Source of the DNA: Niveispirillum cyanobacteriorum
Lineage (GTDB): Bacteria > Pseudomonadota > Alphaproteobacteria > Azospirillales > Azospirillaceae
DNA length: 64,000 bases
Reading direction: 5' to 3'
NCBI RefSeq assembly: GCF_002868735.1
Contig: NZ_CP025611.1
Span: 3,333,867-3,397,866 of the forward strand
The notes below the pieces were generated by a model. The model was not told the origin of the DNA. It searched no databases and saw only the letters and a program-made list of their open reading frames with translations. Both the position numbers and the translations under genes were made by a program. Shown here piece by piece: positions 23,871 through 30,434 of this stretch; position 1 is the first letter of the stretch, and each line of letters starts with the position of its first letter.

Positions 23871-25432
23871 GCATGACCGCTATCGCTACCACTACCCGCA
23901 ACTTTGTCCCAGCCCATCTTGATCAACGGGGAAGCCGGCCTGTGCCGCGCTGGCTGCTCCCGGTTTCGCTGGCCCTTCTGCTGCCGCTGATCGGGTTCGT
24001 GGCGTCCTGGCCGATGCAGGAAGGCTGGCTGGGTCCGGCCATGGCCGACCGCTGGACCCGCGCCCTGCTGGCAACCTCCGATGTCGGGGCCTTCCGTGAC
24101 TTGACGGGCACGGCCTATCCGGTCCTGCCATTGACCTTTGACATGGGCGTCGCCCTGATCCCCGGCCTTGATGGCGTGCCGGCACCGCTGGTGGTCAATG
24201 TCCTGATACTGTCCATCGCGGCGGCCCTGTGGGTGCGTATGCTGGTGGCGGGCGGGCACAGGGTTGTGCCGTCGTTGGTGACGGCGGGGTTGCTGGCCTG
24301 CACGCCGTCGCTGGCGTTGAATGTGGCGGCGGGCGGGGCGGCACCGCTGGGCGTGCTAGCCTTTACCATCGCCGTCTCCTCCTCCTTGCGGCTGGCGCGG
24401 CGGGGAGAGGTCAATGCCATGATCGCGCTAGGCGTGTCGCTGGCCTGTCTGGCGCTGTCCGATGCGGCGGGCGCCTATATCGTGCTGGCCGCCGTTCCCT
24501 TCATCGCCCTGATGCTGCCAGCGCGCATGGTGGCGACATCGGCGTCGGGCAGTTTGCTGGTGGTCATGTTCCCGCTGATGTTCGCCTCCATGGCCCTGTT
24601 CTATGCGAACTGGGTTTTTGGCGGCTCCCCCCTGGCCTTCGCGGCGGGGGTGGATGCGGCCATCCATGGTTCGGCAGCGCATGTGGGGGACAGTTCCTGG
24701 CTGATGGGACCGGGCGGGACCATGGGCATGTCGGTCCTGGTGGGTCTTGCCCTGATCCTAGCCAACGCACCGTTGCTGCCGGTTGGCATGCTGTTGGGCG
24801 ATAGCGGGGCGCGGCGCGTGCTGCTGCTGTTGACCGGTATTCTGCTGACGGCCTTGGTGTTGACCTCTGCTACCTGGTTCCTGGGTGATCCGGGGCGGTT
24901 GCTGGCCTATCTGGCACCGGTATCGGTGCTGGCGGCAGCGGTAACGGGGCGCAACCGTCTGCGCGCCGGCGTGATGCCGCTGCTGGCGGCGGCAGGGCTG
25001 CTGGCCGGCTGGTGGGCGCAAGGGCAGGTGGGTGATGCCGACACCGCCGGCTGGCGTCAGGCCGTGCTGGGTGCGGGGCAGGTGGAGGGGGATACGCGCG
25101 GCGAACTGGCGCTGGGCCGTTTCCTGCGCGACCTGGACGACGTCGCTATCGATGGCTTGACCGCAGGGGCAGTGGTGCCGGGCCGCGGCCGTGCGGCGGG
25201 GCTGGTTCTGCCCAGCAATGATCGGCTGAAGGCCGATCTGATCGTCCGCCAGCTGCGCACAACCTATGTCGCGTTGCGCGACCCCGTCAGTCCGGCTGGC
25301 ACCCGTGACCGGATCGCACAGGCGTTGCCAGATTTATGGCATGATGCGGGAACAGGGGCGGTTTTGATATATGACCGGGGGGACTGGCGTGTCTGGCGTC
25401 TGCCAGCCGACAGCGGGAAAAGGGGTGAATGA
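23867..25432 (+). CDS. Polytopic inner-membrane protein of the polysaccharide locus, unknown function
   Basis: A 521-residue protein with about ten hydrophobic segments (for example LLPVSLALLLPLIGFVASWP, VNVLILSIAAALWVRMLV and IVLAAVPFIALMLPARMV) and a soluble C-terminal tail of about 120 residues. I do not recognise its family. It lacks GT2 motifs and does not clearly show the DxD or DE loop of PMT/ArnT-type transferases. Its ATG overlaps the synthase stop by 4 nt, so it is produced with the synthase. A role in export, modification or precursor supply is inferred from position alone. The final soluble tail contains GRAAGLVLPSNDRLKADLIV. Confidence 0.82.
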   Translation: MSMTAIATTTRNFVPAHLDQRGSRPVPRWLLPVSLALLLPLIGFVASWPMQEGWLGPAMADRWTRALLATSDVGAFRDLTGTAYPVLPLTFDMGVALIPGLDGVPAPLVVNVLILSIAAALWVRMLVAGGHRVVPSLVTAGLLACTPSLALNVAAGGAAPLGVLAFTIAVSSSLRLARRGEVNAMIALGVSLACLALSDAAGAYIVLAAVPFIALMLPARMVATSASGSLLVVMFPLMFASMALFYANWVFGGSPLAFAAGVDAAIHGSAAHVGDSSWLMGPGGTMGMSVLVGLALILANAPLLPVGMLLGDSGARRVLLLLTGILLTALVLTSATWFLGDPGRLLAYLAPVSVLAAAVTGRNRLRAGVMPLLAAAGLLAGWWAQGQVGDADTAGWRQAVLGAGQVEGDTRGELALGRFLRDLDDVAIDGLTAGAVVPGRGRAAGLVLPSNDRLKADLIVRQLRTTYVALRDPVSPAGTRDRIAQALPDLWHDAGTGAVLIYDRGDWRVWRLPADSGKRGE

Positions 25433-25433
25433 C

Positions 25434-26387
25434 ATGATCCTGATTGTTGAGGATCTGGAAGAGGTCCGCGAATTGCTGTCGGCCCAGCTGACCGCCTGCG
25501 GCTATGGCCCCATCATCAAGGCGGGCAGTGCGGAGGAAGCGCTGGCGGCGCTGGATGTCGAACGCACCGATGGGGAGGAATGCCCTATTGATATCGTGCT
25601 GATGGACATCATGCTGCCCGTCATGGACGGGATCACGGCCACCTGTCTGATCAAGGAAAATCCCCGCTTGGCCGATGTGCCTGTGATCATGGTTTCCTCG
25701 CTGGAGGATGAGGAGACCTTGAACCAGGCCTTCATCGCCGGCGCCTTTGATTATGTCGTGAAGCCGGCGACGCTGGTGGCTCTGCGTGCCCGCGTGCAGT
25801 CGGCTCTGCGCTGGCGCACCGAAGCACGCCGCCGACGGGCACGGGAAGGCGAACTGGCGGAACTGACCGCCGACCGCCGCCAAACGCCCGCCGCCGATCC
25901 GCGTGGAGTGACGGGCCTGGGCTGGCCAGGACCCGCTCAATGCGGACAGATGCTGGCGGAACGGGCCCAGCGCAGCCATCCCGGTGCCGTCCTTTACGCC
26001 GCCATCGATGATTTCGGTCGTCTGGAAGAGGTGGATGGCGCCGATCCGGCGGCGGCCCTTACCCGCCGTGTCATGGAACTGGCGGCGGGCTTGCCGGGAC
26101 GCATCGGCGATGTGCTGACCATGGCCGGTGACGGGCGGCTGGCCGTGCTGTTTGAGAATAATGACGCGGCTGCCGCACGGGATATCGCCGAACGGCTGGT
26201 CGATCTGGTGGCCCGTGCCCGCATTCCGCATCCCCGTTCCAACGCCGGCCCGCATGTCAGCCTGTCTGCCGGCTTCGCCACAGGGGTGGAGGCGGCCAGT
26301 CTGGCGCGCCGCGCCTTGGACCAGGCCCGCGCTCATGGTGGGGCCCGCATCATCGACGGCGCCAGCCTGCCGCCGGAGGACAATTGA
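25434..26387 (+). CDS. Response regulator with degenerate GGDEF domain (paralogue of 14899-15621)
   Basis: A 317-residue protein. The receiver (1-120) opens MILIVEDLEEV and has LMDIMLPVMDG and DYVVKPATL. It is visibly related to the receiver at 14899 (shared MILIVED, GSAEEAL, MDIMLP and KENPRLA/KANPRLA segments). Residues about 170-310 keep a fuller GGDEF outline: AQCGQMLAERAQRSHPGAVL, AAIDDFGRLEEVDG (DxxxF region), MAGDGRLAVLFENND at the GGDEF position, and GPHVSLSAGFATG in the C-terminal strand. The GGDEF residues are AGDGR, so diguanylate cyclase activity is unlikely. It starts 1 nt after the membrane-protein gene and is clearly part of the polysaccharide operon. Confidence 0.87.
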   Translation: MILIVEDLEEVRELLSAQLTACGYGPIIKAGSAEEALAALDVERTDGEECPIDIVLMDIMLPVMDGITATCLIKENPRLADVPVIMVSSLEDEETLNQAFIAGAFDYVVKPATLVALRARVQSALRWRTEARRRRAREGELAELTADRRQTPAADPRGVTGLGWPGPAQCGQMLAERAQRSHPGAVLYAAIDDFGRLEEVDGADPAAALTRRVMELAAGLPGRIGDVLTMAGDGRLAVLFENNDAAAARDIAERLVDLVARARIPHPRSNAGPHVSLSAGFATGVEAASLARRALDQARAHGGARIIDGASLPPEDN

Positions 26388-26390
26388 CCC

Positions 26391-27188
26391 ATGTTTCTGC
26401 GCAAATGCCTGACCCTCTTGTCTCTGCCGCTGCTTGTGTCCGCTATGCCCGCCTTTGCCGGGGCCTGGCCGCAGGCGGCGGGAACCATGGAGGTCATCGC
26501 CGGTGCCACCTACTCGGAATCCGACAGCGGCTTTGACGGTCGCGTCGGCGGCACCGACCCGAAATTCCGTAAGCTGGAGGTGGCGCCGCTGATTTCCTGG
26601 GGGGTGGGTAGCGACACCACAATCAGCTTCCAGCCTTCCTGGCAGCGGCTGAAGGCCGACAATGCGGCCGGGGGCAGCGACAAGGGATCGGGTCTGGCCG
26701 ACGCGGAATTCGCGGTTCGCCGCACCATATGGCAAGACGGTACCGACATCGTCGCGCTGCAGCCGCTGCTCCGCGTGCCGCTCGGCTATGACAAGGGGGA
26801 TCAGCCGCCGCTGGGGTCGGGAAAGGTCGATGCGGAGATGCGTGCGCTCTATGGACACGGTTTCAACCGCGGCTTCATCGACGCCCAGTTCGCGTACCGC
26901 ACCCGCGGCGGGCCGGCGGCGGATGAGCTGCGCCTAGACCTGACAGCGGGATACAGACCGGATAATGACTGGTTGCTGCTGGTGCAGAGTTTCAATGCCG
27001 TCAGTGTGGGCACGCCGGGCGCCGGCTATGGGGATGTTCGCCGCTATAAGCTGCAATTGTCAGCGGTGCGCAAATTGACAGATGATGTCAGTCTGCAATT
27101 CGGCCTGTCAAAGGCCATTGGCGGTCGCAATGCCGGGGGGGAACGTATGGCATTGCTGGCCCTATGGTGGAATTTCGGCGGGCGGTAA
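26391..27188 (+). CDS. Outer-membrane beta-barrel protein
   Basis: A 265-residue exported protein. The signal peptide is at about 1-23 (LTLLSLPLLVSAMPAFAG). The mature part alternates polar and hydrophobic residues in short strands (TMEVIAGATY, TTISFQPSWQ, KYKLQLSAV-type segments) and ends NFGGR after LLALWWNF, consistent with a small barrel whose last strand is aromatic-rich. It lies 3 nt after the response regulator in the polysaccharide operon, so it may be the outer-membrane exit pore, a role filled by BcsC or PgaA barrels elsewhere. It lacks TPR repeats. The specific family was not identified. Confidence 0.75.
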   Translation: MFLRKCLTLLSLPLLVSAMPAFAGAWPQAAGTMEVIAGATYSESDSGFDGRVGGTDPKFRKLEVAPLISWGVGSDTTISFQPSWQRLKADNAAGGSDKGSGLADAEFAVRRTIWQDGTDIVALQPLLRVPLGYDKGDQPPLGSGKVDAEMRALYGHGFNRGFIDAQFAYRTRGGPAADELRLDLTAGYRPDNDWLLLVQSFNAVSVGTPGAGYGDVRRYKLQLSAVRKLTDDVSLQFGLSKAIGGRNAGGERMALLALWWNFGGR

Positions 27189-27204
27189 CCGAAGGGGGAG
27201 GGGC

Positions 27205-28176
27205 ATGGTGATCCTCAGCCTGCGTAATCTGATGGGGGCGACAACGGGCACCATCGTGCTGCTGCTGGCGCTTGTTCATGGCATCCTGTCCGGGTGGGAA
27301 GCCGAGCGTGTCCTGAACCAGGAGGTCGGTACTTCCCTGGCGGCTGTCGCAGAGGGATTATCCTCCCGTCTGAATGGCGACATGCAGGCCCGTGCCGCCC
27401 TGACCCAGGTGCTGACCCAGGTCGAGGCGTTGGGCGACCCTGCCGTGGCCCAGCGCATCGTGGATCAGATGGGTGATCAGGACCCGGCCCTGGCCTGGGC
27501 CGGGATCACCGACAAGGATGGCAAGGTCGTGGCTGGCACGCGCGGCATCCTGGTTGGCCAATCCATCGCCCAGCGCCCCGTCTATGTGGAAGGGATCAAG
27601 GGCACGTTCATGGGTGACGTGCATGAGGCGGTGCTGCTGGCCAAGCTGCTGCCCAATGTCACGGGAGAGCCCCTGCGCTTCGTCGATGTGTCGGCCCCCA
27701 TCAAGGGGCAGGATGGTTCCGTGCGCGGCGTCGTGGCCGTGCATTACAGCTGGGATTGGGCGCGCCGGCTGGTCACCGATCCCCTGTCGCCGATGCAGGG
27801 GCGCAGCGGCCTGGAGACCATTCTGGTCGCCGCCGATAACCGTGTTCTGCTGGGCCCGCGCGACCTCCTGGGCAGCATGCTGCCGCTTGAAAGCACCCGG
27901 CGGGCGCGGGAAGGCATGGTGGGCTGGCGGGTCGAACGCTGGCCCGACGGCAAGGATTACATAACGGGCTTCGCCGCCGATCAGCGTCAGCGCGTGGTCA
28001 AAGGGCTGGCCTGGACCGTACTGGTCCGGCAGCCGGTGGAGATTGCCTATGCTCCCGCCGACGGCATCCGGTATCTCATTTTCTGGTCGGGCTTGGGGCT
28101 GGCCCCGTTGTTCGGGGCACTCGGCTGGCTGGTGGCCAACCGTATCGCCCGCCCCCCACAGGGATCGGACCGGTAA
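27205..28176 (+). CDS. Orphan dCache-type membrane sensor ending at the HAMP boundary
   Basis: A 323-residue protein. One membrane helix at about 8-28 precedes a periplasmic dCache-like domain of about 255 residues (LAWAGITDKDGKVVAGTRGI, GQSIAQRPVYVEGIKGTFMG, VDVSAPIKGQDGSVRGVVAV). A second helix follows (FWSGLGLAPLFGALGWLVAN). The chain then stops after NRIARPPQGSDR, exactly where a HAMP domain (normally xRIARPL) would start. No kinase, cyclase or chemotaxis domain follows in any frame of the next 150 nt. It has a strong ribosome-binding site (GGGGGAGGGG) and follows the barrel gene by 16 nt, so it may be a signal input for this locus acting through protein contacts, or a truncated receptor. 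Confidence 0.82.
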   Translation: MVILSLRNLMGATTGTIVLLLALVHGILSGWEAERVLNQEVGTSLAAVAEGLSSRLNGDMQARAALTQVLTQVEALGDPAVAQRIVDQMGDQDPALAWAGITDKDGKVVAGTRGILVGQSIAQRPVYVEGIKGTFMGDVHEAVLLAKLLPNVTGEPLRFVDVSAPIKGQDGSVRGVVAVHYSWDWARRLVTDPLSPMQGRSGLETILVAADNRVLLGPRDLLGSMLPLESTRRAREGMVGWRVERWPDGKDYITGFAADQRQRVVKGLAWTVLVRQPVEIAYAPADGIRYLIFWSGLGLAPLFGALGWLVANRIARPPQGSDR

Positions 28177-28334
28177 CCAGCGCTGCCCGGTCGCATTCCA
28201 TATGAGATGGAATAAACCCGGTCGCCATCTGGCGCGGATGGGGCCAATTCCGGCCTGGCGCATCCGGCCCGGCCTTGCCCCCCTATCCGACCCCTGCCAT
28301 CCTGCCCATGGGGATGACGCCAAAGGGGGAACCG

Positions 28335-28667
28335 ATGATCCTGTCAACGCTGGAGAACCCGGCCGGATACCGTGTCGTGAGGCATGTGGGGCTGGTGCAG
28401 GGCAGCACGGTACGGTCCAAGCATGTGGGCCGGGACATCATGGCGGGGCTGAAGGAAATCGTGGGCGGCGAACTGCGCGGCTATACCGAGCTTCTGAACG
28501 AGGCGCGGGAGGAGGCAACCTCCCGCATGCGTGCAGCGGCGGAAGAATTGGGTGCCAATGCCATCATCTCCATCCGCTATGGCACCGCCAATATCGGCAG
28601 CGGGGCGGCGGAGGTGCTGGCCTATGGCACCGCCGTTGAGATCGTGGCGGAACAGGCCGCATCGTGA
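28335..28667 (+). CDS. YbjQ/UPF0145-family protein
   Basis: A 110-residue small protein of the YbjQ (putative heavy-metal-binding) family. Family landmarks are VVRHVGLVQGSTVRSKHVGR near the N-terminus, the EIVGGELRGYTELLNEARE helix, and the ending AAEELGANAIISIRYGTA. YbjQ proteins form pentamers; their biological role is poorly defined. ATG 28335 has GGGGGA just upstream and gives the standard family beginning (MILST). The next gene starts inside its last codons (GTG at 28664), and carries a second domain of similar type, so the two proteins probably associate. Confidence 0.92.
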   Translation: MILSTLENPAGYRVVRHVGLVQGSTVRSKHVGRDIMAGLKEIVGGELRGYTELLNEAREEATSRMRAAAEELGANAIISIRYGTANIGSGAAEVLAYGTAVEIVAEQAAS

Positions 28668-29365
28668 GCGGGCCGAAACCCGATCTGCCCCCCGGCTTTG
28701 AATGGCTGGAGATTCTGGAGGATCTGGGCAACGGGGATGATCTGGATATCAGCATCTGGCTTGGCGGCGTGTTGGCTGCCTTGCTGTTCAACGCCGCCGT
28801 CCTGCTGTTGGGGGCGTGGCTGGAGCGCCGCCATGACCGGCGGTTGCTGGATATGGAGGCGGCGATGGCCAGCGTACGGGTCTTCACGGGCCGGCCACCG
28901 CTGGATGTCGTGGGTAAACCGCAACTGGTGCAGGCCGCCATTGTCATGGCACCGGCGCCGCTGGGCCGTCTGATGCTGCTGATCCGGCGGATCATCGGGG
29001 GACGTGTGGTCACGCGGCAGCGCGACATGCAGCGTACGCGGCGTTTGGCCCTGCTGCGCCTGCGTGAACAGGCGCACGGTCTTGGGGCGGGCGTGCTGGC
29101 GGGGGTGGACATCTGTCAGATCGGGCTGGGTCGGGGCCGCTTCGCCATGCTGGCCACCGGCACGGCCCTGGTTGGGGCAGCGCCGGGGCCGCTGCCTCAG
29201 GTGACGGAAGCGATCGGCGCGGAGCCGCCCCGGCAGCGGCGGGAGATCGTGATCGCGCTGGCCGCCTTGATCCTTGCCGCGGCGGCCACGGCGGAAATGG
29301 ATTATCTGGTCGACACCTATTTCGGCAATTTCTGGAGGCGCTGGGTCTTCCATATCAAGGAATGA
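28664..29365 (+). CDS. Membrane protein with a YbjQ-like domain
   Basis: A 233-residue protein. A hydrophobic helix at about 33-52 (LGGVLAALLFNAAVLLLGAW) is followed by a cytoplasmic region reminiscent of YbjQ: LVQAAIVMAPAPLGRLMLLI, IIGGRVVTRQRDMQRTRRLA, LREQAHGLGAGVLAGVDICQ. A second helix lies near the C-terminus (IVIALAALILAAAATAEMDY). The YbjQ similarity is by pattern and remote. The GTG start overlaps the YbjQ stop by 4 nt, coupling the pair. A membrane-bound partner of the soluble YbjQ oligomer is a reasonable inference. The stop lies 4 nt before the convergent PepSY gene. Confidence 0.75.
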   Translation: MSGPKPDLPPGFEWLEILEDLGNGDDLDISIWLGGVLAALLFNAAVLLLGAWLERRHDRRLLDMEAAMASVRVFTGRPPLDVVGKPQLVQAAIVMAPAPLGRLMLLIRRIIGGRVVTRQRDMQRTRRLALLRLREQAHGLGAGVLAGVDICQIGLGRGRFAMLATGTALVGAAPGPLPQVTEAIGAEPPRQRREIVIALAALILAAAATAEMDYLVDTYFGNFWRRWVFHIKE

Positions 29366-29369
29366 CGGC

Positions 29370-30434
29370 TCAGACGGGCGCCGCCTGCTTCTTGGGTCGC
29401 TTGAACCAGAAGGTCCAGACGGCCAGCGTCCCCAGAACCGCCATGCCCAAACCCGACAGGGTCATCAACAGACGGTAGGCAAGACCGCCGACCTTGGCTG
29501 CGTGCAGGGGATAGACCTTCTGAAAGGCCTGCTGCCCCGCCGGCATGGACAGGGCGTCGCGCATGTCCACAACCCTTCCATCGGCAGGGTCGAACCAGAT
29601 CAGGGTGCGGCCATTGGGCAGCCATTCATCAGGCTGTTTCAGGCGCAGGGAAATCAGATCGCCGGCTTTGCGCGGCAGGGCCAGGACCCGGAACTCAGCC
29701 TCCGGAAAGCGTGCCTGCGCCGCCGACAGCATGGCGTGCCAGTCGGGGTTATCGGCCAATGGGCCACCCGTCACCTTGGGTGCCGCCGTCGCGGCGCGCC
29801 ATTCCTTGGCAGAGCCCAACGGGCTCAACACGAAATCGGCCACGGGCCGCAGGGTCAGCATGGCGCCTGTCAGGCAGGACACGAACAGCAGCGGCGCCAG
29901 AACCACGCCGATATCCCGGTGATGGCGGATGATGGCGGGCCGCGACATGCGTGCGGGCCAGAGTTTGAACTGGAACGTGCGGCGCAGCTTCCACCACAGG
30001 ATGAAGCCGGAGATCACGAAGAACAGTCCGACCAGAGACACGATGCCCAGGAACGTCTCCCCCACCTCCCCGGCCAGCAGATAATGGTGCAGGTCGAACA
30101 GCCACAGTTCCGGACGCTCCCAGATGCTGTCCCAGGACGCCACGACCGTTCCGGCCTGATCGGCATAGGCACCGGCACCCTTGGCGGTGCGCAGCCGGTG
30201 CAGGCCGAAACTGTCGCTGGCGAAGATGATGCTTTCCGGGCGGGCCGGATCGGCAAAGATCTTCCCCACGGCCGCGGCGACAGGGCCGGCATCACGCACC
30301 AGCGCGTCACCGGCACCCGGGGCCATGACCCAGGCATCCTTATGCACCAGCAAGGCCCCGGACAGGCCCATCAGGGCCAGGACCAGACCCAGGATGCCGC
30401 CGGCCCAGCGGTGGAGAAGATCGAGCGCCTTCAT
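29370..30434 (-). CDS. PepSY-associated transmembrane protein (iron-uptake associated)
   Basis: A 354-residue inner-membrane protein of the PepSY_TM family. It has an N-terminal helix (LHRWAGGILGLVLALMGLSG), a helix pair in the middle (FLGIVSLVGLFFVISGFILW and VVLAPLLFVSCLTGAMLTL), and a final helix (LLMTLSGLGMAVLGTLAVWTF). Conserved histidines HRW, DLHHYLL and HRDIG are typical of this family and may bind haem or act in ferrisiderophore reduction (PiuB/FsrB-like role; inferred). Its start shares one base with the stop of the siderophore receptor, so the two genes are coupled. Confidence 0.9.
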   Translation of the reverse strand: MKALDLLHRWAGGILGLVLALMGLSGALLVHKDAWVMAPGAGDALVRDAGPVAAAVGKIFADPARPESIIFASDSFGLHRLRTAKGAGAYADQAGTVVASWDSIWERPELWLFDLHHYLLAGEVGETFLGIVSLVGLFFVISGFILWWKLRRTFQFKLWPARMSRPAIIRHHRDIGVVLAPLLFVSCLTGAMLTLRPVADFVLSPLGSAKEWRAATAAPKVTGGPLADNPDWHAMLSAAQARFPEAEFRVLALPRKAGDLISLRLKQPDEWLPNGRTLIWFDPADGRVVDMRDALSMPAGQQAFQKVYPLHAAKVGGLAYRLLMTLSGLGMAVLGTLAVWTFWFKRPKKQAAPV

